From: Flavobacteriales bacterium
GTDB taxonomy: Bacteria; Bacteroidota; Bacteroidia; Flavobacteriales; Weeksellaceae
Length of the DNA stretch: 20,282 nt
Assembly: GCA_900770875.1 (NCBI GenBank)
Contig: CAAGLV010000085.1
Span: 1-20,282 of the forward strand
Direction of reading: 5' to 3'
Position numbers and translations under genes: made by a program. Shown here one piece after another: positions 12,825 through 20,282 of the stretch (position 1 is its first letter; every line of letters begins with the position of its first letter). Under the pieces are notes generated by a model. It searched no databases and had not been told where the DNA came from. It was given only the letters and a program-made list of their open reading frames with translations.

Positions 12825-14078
12825 ATGAAACACTTTTTATTTTCTGTATTTATGGTTTGTGCAGCATTAAAAACACAGGCACAATCTATTACCTTAGTTG
12901 AGCTCGAAAATCAATTCATCCAAAAAAATACGCAACTTTTAGCGTTAAAATACAATATTAGCAAAGCTCAAGCAGAAATCATTCAAGAAAAGTTATGGCC
13001 AAATCCAACATTGTCGATTTCGGAAGTAAACCTTTGGAAAACCTATAATATCGAAACGCAACCCTATTTATTGGGGAAATACGGCCAAAATCAACAAATT
13101 TCGGTAGAACTGGAACAACTGATTGAAACCGCAGGTAAACGTAAAAAACGCATCGCATTAAAACAATTGGATCAACAAGCTGCTTCTTTTGAGTACGAAG
13201 AAGTATTACGTGAACTACGTAAAGACCTACGTTTGGCTTTTCATCAGTTAAACCGTATTCAACAATCCGAGAAACAACTGAATGAAATTTTAGCATTGTA
13301 CATGCAACTGAATGAACAATACCAACGTCAGGCACAATTAAAAAACATTGCAACGGTAGATTTTTATCGTGTACAAACCGAATTATTAGATTTACAAAAG
13401 GAGCAAATCGAATTGGAAAATGAACGTTTCGAAGCGTTAAACCAATTACGAATTTTAACGCACAATCCTTCATTAGAAATTGAGCAAATCTCATTTCCGA
13501 AAAATTTGAGCTACCATTCGAAAAATTTACCTCTTAATTTGTTTGAAATAGCTCAACAACAAAATATTGGAGTAAAACGTCAAGAAAACGAACAAGCAAA
13601 AGCAGAACAAGTATTGGCTTTAGAAAAAGCACAAAAAACTCCGGATTTAATGGTTCAAATGAATTACGATCGTGGTGGAAATATTATGCGCGATTTTGTT
13701 GGCGTTGGCGTGAGTTTCGATTTACCCATTTTTAATAGCAACAAAGGAAATATTAAAGCGGCAGAAATTGGCATACAGCAACAAAAATTCAATAAAGAAA
13801 CCTTAGAGAATAATCTAACACAATCTATTCAACAACTTCAAAATCAATTATCACGAATGGAGGTGATGATGGGAAATTGGCCCAATGCTCAACTGGAAAA
13901 TCAGAAACAAATGTTAGATAATTACAAAAAGCATTTGCAAAACAAGCAAGTAACTTTATTGGAGTTTATTGATTTTACTAAAGCTTATCGCGAAGCCAAT
14001 CAAGCTTATTTCCAATTGCAACAAACCTATCAAAACACTTTCGAAGAATTACAATATATCGTAGGACAAGATTTATAA
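12825..14078 (+). CDS. TolC/CzcC-type outer-membrane efflux protein
   Basis: A 417-residue outer-membrane channel subunit. The signal peptide (1-20) ends in QAQ; there is no lipobox, unlike CusC. The rest shows the internal duplication of long amphipathic, Gln- and Glu-rich helices typical of OEP proteins, with family landmarks such as WPNPTLSISEVN near 60-73, LEQLIETAGKRKKRIALKQ near 100-118 and DLPIFNSNKGNIKAAE in the second half. It forms a trimeric duct that connects the RND pump and adaptor to the exterior. The adaptor gene begins 4 bp after its stop codon, so the three efflux genes form one operon, 85 bp after the kinase gene. Confidence 0.92.
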   Translation: MKHFLFSVFMVCAALKTQAQSITLVELENQFIQKNTQLLALKYNISKAQAEIIQEKLWPNPTLSISEVNLWKTYNIETQPYLLGKYGQNQQISVELEQLIETAGKRKKRIALKQLDQQAASFEYEEVLRELRKDLRLAFHQLNRIQQSEKQLNEILALYMQLNEQYQRQAQLKNIATVDFYRVQTELLDLQKEQIELENERFEALNQLRILTHNPSLEIEQISFPKNLSYHSKNLPLNLFEIAQQQNIGVKRQENEQAKAEQVLALEKAQKTPDLMVQMNYDRGGNIMRDFVGVGVSFDLPIFNSNKGNIKAAEIGIQQQKFNKETLENNLTQSIQQLQNQLSRMEVMMGNWPNAQLENQKQMLDNYKKHLQNKQVTLLEFIDFTKAYREANQAYFQLQQTYQNTFEELQYIVGQDL

Positions 14079-14082
14079 CCGC

Positions 14083-15180
14083 ATGAACAAATCTATATAC
14101 ATTTTAGCTGCATTAATTGTTATTTTAAACAGCTGTAAGCAAAAAGAAGAAGAAATGCCTGTTGAGACAGACAAAAAAGAAACTTTTTGTTTGAACGAAC
14201 AATTAAAGAAATCAACAACTATTTCCACGATTTCAGAACAACCGATTCATGAACAACTAACACTTTCGGGGAAAGTGGAATACAACGAAAATGATTTAGT
14301 TGCTTATAAAAGTTTATTGCAAGGTGTTGTCAATAAAGTCAATTTCGAATTGGGAGATTATGTTCGCCAAGGTCAAGTTTTAGCCGTAGTAAAATCAACA
14401 GAAGTGCAATCTATGGCGCAAGAACGTCGCTATTACCAAAACCAAATCGACTTATTGCGTAAGCAAATCAAATCTAAGAAAGAATTATTAAACGATGGAA
14501 TGGCTTCGCAGCCAGAAGTGTTGGCATTGGAACACGAATTGCGTGCTGCTCAAATCGAGTTGGATAAAGTAAATGCAACATTGCGTATGTATCGTGCCAT
14601 TGGTGATGGACAATTCCAGATTATTTCTCCTAAAAATGGGTATATCGTACAGAAAAACATTAGTTCTGGTCAGTCGATTTCTAATGACGCTGACGAGGCT
14701 CTGTTTTCGATTTCTAACCTAAAACAAGTTTGGATTATGGTAAACATTTACGCAAGTAATCTGAAATATGTGAAGCAAGGCGATTATGTGAAAGTGAAAA
14801 CCGTTGCTTTCCCAGATCGAATTTATACCGGAAAAATTGATAAAATCTACAATGTATTTGATGATAATGAACACGTAATTAAAGCACGCGTCGTTTTAGA
14901 AAACCAAGATTTAAACTTGATGCCAGGTTTAAGTGCCGATATCATTATTGATAAAGAAAATGTGATTGGGACTGCTTTTGCTATTCCAAATTCAGCCAAA
15001 GTATTTGAAAATAACAAAGAATATGTAGTCGTGTACAAAGACGATTGTACAATGGAAGTGCGAAAGATTACGCCAATTGCTTCTAATGCTGAATTTACTT
15101 ATGTGGAAGAAAAATTTGCAAAGAACGAAAAGATCATCAGTTCTAACGCTTTACTTTTAGTAGAAAAATTAAATCAATAG
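14083..15180 (+). CDS. RND efflux periplasmic adaptor (CusB/CzcB type)
   Basis: A 365-residue membrane-fusion protein with a lipobox ILNSC (C18), so it is predicted to be a lipoprotein, followed by an acidic linker KQKEEE. Then come the lipoyl half (GVVNKVNFELGDYVRQGQVLAVV, about 85-107), a helical hairpin (about 108-170), the second lipoyl half (ISPKNGYIVQKNISSGQSI) and beta-barrel and membrane-proximal domains to the end. The family bridges the RND pump and the outer-membrane channel and may hand metal ions to the pump. Met pairs needed for Cu(I) transfer in CusB are not evident, which agrees with a divalent-cation pump. Four-base gaps on both sides place it in the middle of the operon. Confidence 0.92.
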   Translation: MNKSIYILAALIVILNSCKQKEEEMPVETDKKETFCLNEQLKKSTTISTISEQPIHEQLTLSGKVEYNENDLVAYKSLLQGVVNKVNFELGDYVRQGQVLAVVKSTEVQSMAQERRYYQNQIDLLRKQIKSKKELLNDGMASQPEVLALEHELRAAQIELDKVNATLRMYRAIGDGQFQIISPKNGYIVQKNISSGQSISNDADEALFSISNLKQVWIMVNIYASNLKYVKQGDYVKVKTVAFPDRIYTGKIDKIYNVFDDNEHVIKARVVLENQDLNLMPGLSADIIIDKENVIGTAFAIPNSAKVFENNKEYVVVYKDDCTMEVRKITPIASNAEFTYVEEKFAKNEKIISSNALLLVEKLNQ

Positions 15181-15184
15181 CACG

Positions 15185-18100
15185 ATGCAGAAATTAGTAC
15201 AAGCTGTCGTAACCTTTTCGTTACGCAATACCACTTTTGTTTTGTTTGCTACTTTAGCGCTGCTTTTTGGTGGAATTTATGCTTTAAAACATACACCCAT
15301 AGAAGCCTTTCCGGATGTAACCAATACTCGTGCACGTATCATTACGCAATGGCCAGGACGTAGTGCCGAAGAAATGGAGAAATTGGTAACCTTGCCGATT
15401 TCGAAAGTGATGAATAGCATTCCGCATAAATCTAATATTCGTTCGATTTCCTTATTCGGATTATCGGTTGTAACTGTACAATTCGAAGATGGTGTGGATG
15501 ATTTTTATGCGCAACAATATGTATCGAATAAATTAAGTGGCGTCGATTTACCACAAGGTGCCGATGCTTCTATTGAACCGCCATCGGGAGCGACAGGAGA
15601 AATTTTCCGTTATGTGATTAAATCCGATTTACCGATTAAAGAAGTAACAGCCATTCAAGATTGGGTGATCGAGCGTGAATTACTTTCGGTACCTGGTGTG
15701 GCCGATGTGGTGAGTTTTGGTGGAGAAGAAAAAACGTACGAAATCAAAATCAATCCAACCGAACTAAAAAATTACGATTTATCGCCTTTGGATGTGTACG
15801 AAGCGGTTTCAAAATCGAATATAAATGTTGGTGGTGATGTGATTCAGCAAGGCGATCAAGCCTATGTGGTACGTGGTGTTGGATTGTTAGATAAAATCCA
15901 AGACATCGGAAATATTACGGTGAAATTAAACGGTTCTACACCAATTTTAATTAAAAACGTAGCCGAAGTAGTTGTTTCGAGCAAACCACGCTTAGGGCAA
16001 GTAGGCTACAATCAGCAAGACGATTTAGTGGAAGGAATTGTGATTATGCTTCGTGGAGAAAATCCTTCGGAAGTGATTGGCAATTTGAAACAAAAGATCG
16101 AAGAACTTAACGAACGTACTTTACCCGACAATGTGAAAATAGAAACCGTAGTCGATCGTACCAAATTGGTGGATAATACGGTAAAAACCGTAGCGAAAAA
16201 CATTGTAGAAGGAATTTTATTGGTTTCTTTAATCGTCTTTATTTTCTTATACAACTGGAAATCGACGTTCATTGTGGCTTCGGTCATTCCTCTAGCGTTT
16301 TTGTTTGCCATCATTATGCTGAAAATTCAAGGCTTACCAGCAAATTTAATCTCAATGGGAGCTTTAGATTTTGGATTACTGCTCGAAGGAACATTGGTGA
16401 TTGTAGAAACGGTTTTTGTGGCTTTAGCTACAATGCAACACAAAGTTGGTCCAGAACGTTTTGCGAAAATGAGTAAAATGGGCGTGATTAAGAAAAGTGC
16501 CGGAAGTGTGGCTTCGTACATTTTCTTTGCCTTAATCATTTTGATTGTGGCTTTATTGCCGATTTTCTCTTTCCAAAAAGTAGAAGGAAAAATGTTTACA
16601 CCTTTGGCATTTACCTTAGGTTATGCTTTATTAGGTTCCTTGATCTTGAGTTTGACTTATGTTCCAGCGATGTGTAAATTACTCTTTACAAAAAATATAG
16701 AAGAAAAGGAGAATGTGATTTCGCGCTTTTGTTCCAATGTAATTTATAAACTTTTCGCTGTTTCTTTTAAAGCCAAAACGATTACAATGGTTGCATTTAT
16801 TGGTTTGCTTTCTATTTGTGTGGTGAAATTTATGAATTACGGTTCAGAATTCTTACCACAATTAAATGAGGGTTCGATTTATGTGCGTGCGACGTTGCCA
16901 AATAGCATCAATTTACAGGAATCGACACGTTTAACCAAAGAAATGAAAACGCTGTTGATGAAAGATGCAGATGAGATTGATTTCATTTTAACGCAAACGG
17001 GTAGACCAAATGATGGAACCGATCCAACAGGATTTTTTAACATCGAATTCAATATTCAATTAAAAGATGCATCCGAATGGACAAGAGGTTTATCGAAAGA
17101 TGAAATCATTCAAGAAATGCGTCAAAAATTAGCCAATTATCCAGGGATTACCTTTGGATTCTCACAACCAATTCAGGATAATGTGGAAGAATATGTAGCC
17201 GGTGTAAAAAGTTCGTTGGTGATTAAAATTTTTGGGGATGATTTGTACGATTTAGAACGCTATGCCAATAAAGTAGCAAAGTCTATTAAAAAAGTAGAAG
17301 GGATAACCGACATTAATGTGTATAAAAATATTGGTTTACCTGAATTGAAAATTCAATTGCACGATACCAAAATGGCGCGTTACGGTATCAATACCGCCGA
17401 TGTACAAGCCGTGATTGAAATGACGATTGGTGGACAAGCGGCGACAAAATTTTATGAAAACGATCGTCAGTTTGATGTCATTCTTCGTTTCGAGAAAGAC
17501 TACCGCGATTCACCAGAAAAAATTGGGAATATCTTGATTCCAACCAGCAACGGACAAAATGTACCCTTGCAAGAAATTGCTACGATTGGCTACAAAACAG
17601 GTCCTGCATTTATTTACCGTGAAGGCAACAGCCGCTACATTGGTGTAGGATTTAGTATTGATGGACGAGATTTGGGATCTACCATTGCCGAAGCCAAAGA
17701 AGTTGTTGCCAAAGAAGTGCAATTGCCAAAAGACAATTATATGGAATGGGCGGGTGAATTTGAAAGTAAAGAACGTGCATCGAAACAATTGATGACCGTG
17801 ATTCCGATTTCGTTGATCTTAATTCTGTTGCTTTTATATAGTAATTTCGGAAATATGAAAGATACAGCTTTAGCGGCTATTACGATTCCATTTGCATTTA
17901 TCGGAGGATTTTTATCGTTATGGTTTACGAATACGATTTTCGGAATATCAGCCGGAATTGGATTAATCATTTTATTTGGGGTAAACACCATTAACGGAAT
18001 CATTTTAATTGCGGTGATGAAAGAAAATCTGAAAGATTATCCATTGGTACAAGCGATTACATTAGGTGTAAAAAGCCGAATTCGTTCGATTTTGATGATT

Positions 18101-18271
18101 GCCTTAATGGGATCTTTGGGATTATTACCAGCAGCTTTATCAACCGGTATGGGTTCAGAAATCCAAAAACCATTAGCGATTATGATTGTAGGCGGATTGA
18201 TGATTTGCTTGGTTTTATCGTTTACAGTTTTGCCAACGGTATTTTATTATGCGTATAGAAAGGAAAAATAA
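15185..18271 (+). CDS. CzcA-family heavy-metal efflux RND pump
   Basis: A 1028-residue inner-membrane proton/metal antiporter of the usual RND length with 12 predicted helices and two large periplasmic loops. Signature parts are HTPIEAFPDVTN near 36-47, WPGRSAEEMEKLVTLPI and the helix-4 motif DFGLLLEGTLVIVE (D395, E401, E408). This matches the spacing of the essential D402, D408 and E415 of CzcA, but with Glu instead of the second Asp. Positions aligned by eye to the Cu(I)-binding methionines of CusA are not Met (segments FFNIEFNIQL and DNVEEYVAGVKSS), so a divalent cation such as Zn, Co, Ni or Cd is more likely than copper or silver; this is inference. The ATG lies 4 bp after the adaptor stop. 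Confidence 0.93.
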   Translation: MQKLVQAVVTFSLRNTTFVLFATLALLFGGIYALKHTPIEAFPDVTNTRARIITQWPGRSAEEMEKLVTLPISKVMNSIPHKSNIRSISLFGLSVVTVQFEDGVDDFYAQQYVSNKLSGVDLPQGADASIEPPSGATGEIFRYVIKSDLPIKEVTAIQDWVIERELLSVPGVADVVSFGGEEKTYEIKINPTELKNYDLSPLDVYEAVSKSNINVGGDVIQQGDQAYVVRGVGLLDKIQDIGNITVKLNGSTPILIKNVAEVVVSSKPRLGQVGYNQQDDLVEGIVIMLRGENPSEVIGNLKQKIEELNERTLPDNVKIETVVDRTKLVDNTVKTVAKNIVEGILLVSLIVFIFLYNWKSTFIVASVIPLAFLFAIIMLKIQGLPANLISMGALDFGLLLEGTLVIVETVFVALATMQHKVGPERFAKMSKMGVIKKSAGSVASYIFFALIILIVALLPIFSFQKVEGKMFTPLAFTLGYALLGSLILSLTYVPAMCKLLFTKNIEEKENVISRFCSNVIYKLFAVSFKAKTITMVAFIGLLSICVVKFMNYGSEFLPQLNEGSIYVRATLPNSINLQESTRLTKEMKTLLMKDADEIDFILTQTGRPNDGTDPTGFFNIEFNIQLKDASEWTRGLSKDEIIQEMRQKLANYPGITFGFSQPIQDNVEEYVAGVKSSLVIKIFGDDLYDLERYANKVAKSIKKVEGITDINVYKNIGLPELKIQLHDTKMARYGINTADVQAVIEMTIGGQAATKFYENDRQFDVILRFEKDYRDSPEKIGNILIPTSNGQNVPLQEIATIGYKTGPAFIYREGNSRYIGVGFSIDGRDLGSTIAEAKEVVAKEVQLPKDNYMEWAGEFESKERASKQLMTVIPISLILILLLLYSNFGNMKDTALAAITIPFAFIGGFLSLWFTNTIFGISAGIGLIILFGVNTINGIILIAVMKENLKDYPLVQAITLGVKSRIRSILMIALMGSLGLLPAALSTGMGSEIQKPLAIMIVGGLMICLVLSFTVLPTVFYYAYRKEK

Positions 18272-18344
18272 TTTTAACGATTATCTCATCAAATTTAAGT
18301 TAAGTAAATTGCAATAAAACGATAGATTTCGTATCCTTATAATT

Positions 18345-18506
18345 TAATTAATAAGTTTATTTAAAACTAATAATTGAAATAAGCGAACTTAAGATACTCC
18401 TTAAAATTTAAGTATTTTAAGCTGGCTAATTATGGTACTTACAAAATATAAATACGGAACCTCACTCTCCGCTAAAATCCTCGAAGTTTTACTTCGAGGA
18501 TTTTTT
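18345..18506 (+). ncRNA. Candidate small RNA, copy 2
   Basis: This is the counterpart of the copy 1 transcript. At the same place as the copy 1 internal hairpin it has CTTAAAA/TTTTAAG (18400-18406, 18415-18421). Three successive pairs differ in sequence between copies but still pair, which favours a conserved RNA structure. The CGGA/TCCG hairpin is weaker here because one G is changed to A. The terminator is identical. Confidence 0.35.
18479..18506 (+). terminator. Intrinsic terminator of repeat copy 2
   Basis: The CCTCGAAG/CTTCGAGG stem with loop TTTTA is followed by A and six T's on the plus strand. It lies between the convergent RND and regulator genes. On the minus strand the stem is followed by ATTTTAG, so it may stop both transcripts. 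Confidence 0.85.
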
Positions 18507-18528
18507 ATGGGTTAAACTTTTATAGCTA

Positions 18529-20061
18529 TTAAGTTTTATCTTTTAAATTTTTAATGAAGTAAGACGGACGAAAACCTGTGTGTTGTAAAAATGCATCTGA
18601 AAATGTTTTTCTTGTTCTAAATCCAGCCTCTTGGGATAAAGTTTCAATGGTTAAATTTCTTAAATCATGCTCCTCTAATAAACGATTAACAATCAGTTCA
18701 ATTCTTAATTTATTAATGTATTGGCTAAAATTTAATTTTCGGGTTTGATTAATATAAGCCGATAGATAATTTTTATTTTCAGCTAAAATATCAGCTAAAT
18801 CATCTAAATTAAAACCTGGAGGTATTGTCGTTAAATTAGCTTCAAATTCCTTTAGTTTTAATTCTATATCCTTATTTGTACTTATTTTTTCATAAATATG
18901 ATCTTGTGATACATCAATTGATTGTTTTTTTAATGATAGATCTGTTATGTAAGCTATAAATTTATTTTTATCTCTTCTATTTTTTAATGAAATAAGTAAC
19001 AGAATTACTATAAAAGAGATGATTAATGTATAAATAATAAATTTTGAATATTTAATCTTATTGCTCAAATTTAATTGTTTACTTTTCAAATTAACACTTT
19101 CGTAATCTTTGAAATACGAATTAGAAACAATTTGATTTGTTGAATAATAAATACTATCATATGTTAGTAAATTATTGATGATTTTAAGTTCGTTATCTTT
19201 ATCATTTTGCTGATGATAATAGTTAATTAATCGCTCAAAAGAGACTCTGATTTCGTTGTTTACAATTTTAGATGTATTAAAATGATCTATAACTTGATGA
19301 TAAGAAGAAATTGCTTGCTCTATATTACCTAAAGCTAAATTAGCTTCTGCTTTGTAATGTAAAACGGTCATAAACCAAGAAAAATCATTATTTGCTAAAA
19401 TAATAGGCTTTGCTTTGTTTAAATGGAAAATAGCTTGTGCGTAATCATTTAAATAATAAGCTAATATTCCTCTATTTTTATGCGTATAAGCCGAATCTAA
19501 TTTAGTTTGACATAACATAAATTCTATATCAGAATATCTTTTTGCTTCATCGTATTTTTTAAGTTTAATATCCGCATATACCAATCTGCCTAATGTATTG
19601 ATTTGAGCTGATTTACTTTCTGTATTTGTCTTATTTGTTTTAAAGTAATCTAAACATTCTTTTAGTATAATAACACTTTCCTCGTATTCGCGTAATTGTT
19701 GCTTAATAGTAGCAATACCATATAATGCAGCATAATAATTAAAACTATTATATCCTTTTGCGACATGAGCAGATTTAGTATAATTTTTTAAAGATTCGTT
19801 GTATTTACTTGAGTTAAAAATGTACCTACCTTTTACCAAATAAGCATTACTTAAAATGGATTGATCTCCTAATTTTTCGGCATATGTTATAGCAGAATCA
19901 ATCTGTTTGATATTTAATTGATAATCGGTATGATTATAATCTAAAAGTTTGTCTATTTTTTGTTCGACAGATTGTGCTCTTAAAACAAGAGTTAGAAGCA
20001 AAAAAATAAAGACAAAATAATGCTTAAATCGTGTTTTCTGATTTGATAAACAGTATATCAT
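18529..20061 (-). CDS. Membrane-spanning TPR sensor with AraC-type HTH
   Basis: A 510-residue protein with a signal-like N-terminus (basic to residue 14, hydrophobic 16-27, ...RAQ at 28-30). A long all-helical region (about 31-335) has TPR-like repeats, for example YNESLKNYTKSAHVAKGY, YEESVIILKECLDYF, YAQAIFHLNKAKPII and IEQAISSYHQVIDHF. One transmembrane helix (341-359, followed by KNRRDK) precedes a C-terminal AraC-type double HTH (about 418-505: NLDDLADILAENKNYLSAYIN ... FRTRKTFSDAFLQHTGFRPSYF). The topology puts TPRs in the periplasm and the DNA-binding part in the cytoplasm, a design common in Bacteroidota; ligand and targets are unknown. In-frame stops lie just upstream of the ATG at 20061. 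It converges with the RND gene and diverges from the lipoprotein gene. Confidence 0.88.
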   Translation of the reverse strand: MIYCLSNQKTRFKHYFVFIFLLLTLVLRAQSVEQKIDKLLDYNHTDYQLNIKQIDSAITYAEKLGDQSILSNAYLVKGRYIFNSSKYNESLKNYTKSAHVAKGYNSFNYYAALYGIATIKQQLREYEESVIILKECLDYFKTNKTNTESKSAQINTLGRLVYADIKLKKYDEAKRYSDIEFMLCQTKLDSAYTHKNRGILAYYLNDYAQAIFHLNKAKPIILANNDFSWFMTVLHYKAEANLALGNIEQAISSYHQVIDHFNTSKIVNNEIRVSFERLINYYHQQNDKDNELKIINNLLTYDSIYYSTNQIVSNSYFKDYESVNLKSKQLNLSNKIKYSKFIIYTLIISFIVILLLISLKNRRDKNKFIAYITDLSLKKQSIDVSQDHIYEKISTNKDIELKLKEFEANLTTIPPGFNLDDLADILAENKNYLSAYINQTRKLNFSQYINKLRIELIVNRLLEEHDLRNLTIETLSQEAGFRTRKTFSDAFLQHTGFRPSYFIKNLKDKT

Positions 20062-20075
20062 TGATTATCATGTAT

Positions 20076-20115
20076 AAAAAGTTGGTAACGGATTATAATC
20101 CGTTACCAACTTTTT
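20076..20115. terminator. Perfect 40-bp palindrome with bidirectional terminator form
   Basis: Two 20-bp arms (20076-20095 and 20096-20115) are exact reverse complements with no spacer. As RNA this is a strong hairpin ending in a U-run in both directions. Unusually it sits between two divergent start codons, only 14 bp before the regulator ATG at 20061, where no gene ends. It may be an attenuator, the end of a small unannotated transcript, or a protein-binding site. Confidence 0.6.
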
Positions 20116-20124
20116 GTTTTAAAT

Positions 20125-20138
20125 GTTAAAATTTTAAC
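20125..20138. promoter_or_regulatory. 14-bp palindrome upstream of the lipoprotein gene
   Basis: GTTAAAATTTTAAC is a perfect palindrome 17 bp before the lipoprotein ATG, close to where a promoter is expected. It could be an operator, but such AT-rich palindromes can arise by chance in this genome. Confidence 0.25.
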
Positions 20139-20155
20139 TAAAATTACAATAAAAA

Positions 20156-20282
20156 ATGAAAACCGTAAAAGGTCTGTTATTTATAACACTAAGTATTTTA
20201 ATGCTATTATCATGTACAGAAGAAGAGGATGATATAATAAATAATAATCAAGAAATTTTCAAAAGAATAGATAATCCTATAA
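20156..20282 (+). CDS. Surface lipoprotein, N-terminal part (partial)
   Basis: An ATG at 20156 opens a frame that runs off the window end after 42 codons. The signal peptide MKTVKGLLFITLSILMLLSC ends in the lipobox LLSC (C20), directly followed by TEEEDD. An acidic cluster just after the lipidated Cys is the export signal that sends lipoproteins to the cell surface in Flavobacteriia, so surface exposure is likely. The frame is too short to assign a family. It is divergent from the TPR/AraC-type regulator and could be one of its targets, which is inference from position. Confidence 0.7.
   Translation, partial: MKTVKGLLFITLSILMLLSCTEEEDDIINNNQEIFKRIDNPI

Larger units (their letters stand above)
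18269..18509 (+). repeat. Direct repeat element, copy 2 (small-RNA-like)
   Basis: Homologous to 9231-9474 in the same orientation, 9,035 bp further on. It begins at the stop codon of the RND pump gene and ends 20 bp before the stop of the converging regulator gene. The -7 box of copy 1 (TACCTTTG) corresponds to TATCCTTA here (18332-18339), a degenerate version, so this copy may be weakly transcribed or decaying. Confidence 0.8.

Noticed and set aside
12979..13494. A 171-residue open frame on the minus strand inside the outer-membrane efflux gene, and other long antisense frames within the RND pump, kinase and CstB-like genes.
   Set aside because: All lie wholly inside well-recognised genes, have no family resemblance or ribosome site, and are shadows of the coding strand.
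20085..20106. GTAAC...GTTAC inside the 40-bp palindrome as a fifth copy of the sulfur operator.
   Set aside because: The arms are 12 bp apart instead of 4, and no -7 box lies at the shared distance.

Overview
The window looks like the chromosome of a low-GC Bacteroidota, most likely a Flavobacteriia/Weeksellaceae-type organism. The reasons are the AT-rich DNA, weak Shine-Dalgarno sites, many promoters with the phylum-specific -7 box TAnnTTTG, signal peptides ending in ...AQ, and family choices typical of that phylum (a DoxD-DoxA fusion, DUF2490, a TPR/transmembrane/AraC-type regulator, an acidic lipoprotein export signal). Genus assignment is not possible from the sequence alone. There are no tRNA or rRNA genes, CRISPR arrays, transposases or integrases.

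Region 1 (1-9197, all minus strand) is a sulfur-handling locus in several transcription units. In transcription order they are: a cytoplasmic CstB-like persulfide dioxygenase/rhodanese fusion plus a small rhodanese; a secreted paralogue of the CstB-like protein; a DUF2490 beta-barrel protein; a thioredoxin-like protein with a two-part YeeE/YedE transporter; a TSUP (TauE/SafE) carrier with a lipoprotein, a DoxDA thiosulfate:quinone oxidoreductase and a TlpA-type thiol oxidoreductase; then a small Cys/His-rich membrane protein and the first 27 codons of an exported protein. Together they could import or export thiosulfate/sulfite/reduced sulfur, oxidise thiosulfate to the quinone pool, and detoxify persulfides on both sides of the inner membrane.

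The strongest regulatory signal is here. Four of the promoters carry the same operator, GTAAC-N4-GTWACA (coding strand). In all four the operator centre is exactly 36.5 bp from the last base of the -7 box, about -40 from the likely start. This is the position and geometry of a Crp/Fnr-type activator site, so the locus appears to be a single regulon whose regulator lies outside the window.

Region 2 (9198-10719) is mostly non-coding. It holds the first copy of a roughly 240-bp element that looks like a small RNA gene (promoter, internal hairpin, terminator), then a cold-shock protein gene with a leader of about 290 nt that can fold in two mutually exclusive ways.

Region 3 (10720-18271, plus strand) is a metal-efflux cluster: OmpR-type response regulator, sensor kinase, TolC/CzcC-type outer-membrane protein, CusB/CzcB-type adaptor and a CzcA-type RND pump. 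It is followed by the second copy of the small-RNA-like element, in the same orientation and with the same internal spacing, so the cold-shock gene and efflux cluster are bracketed by direct repeats 9,035 bp apart.

Region 4 (18529-20282) holds a minus-strand membrane-spanning TPR/AraC-type regulator, a perfect 40-bp palindrome, and the start of a divergent surface lipoprotein gene cut by the window end.
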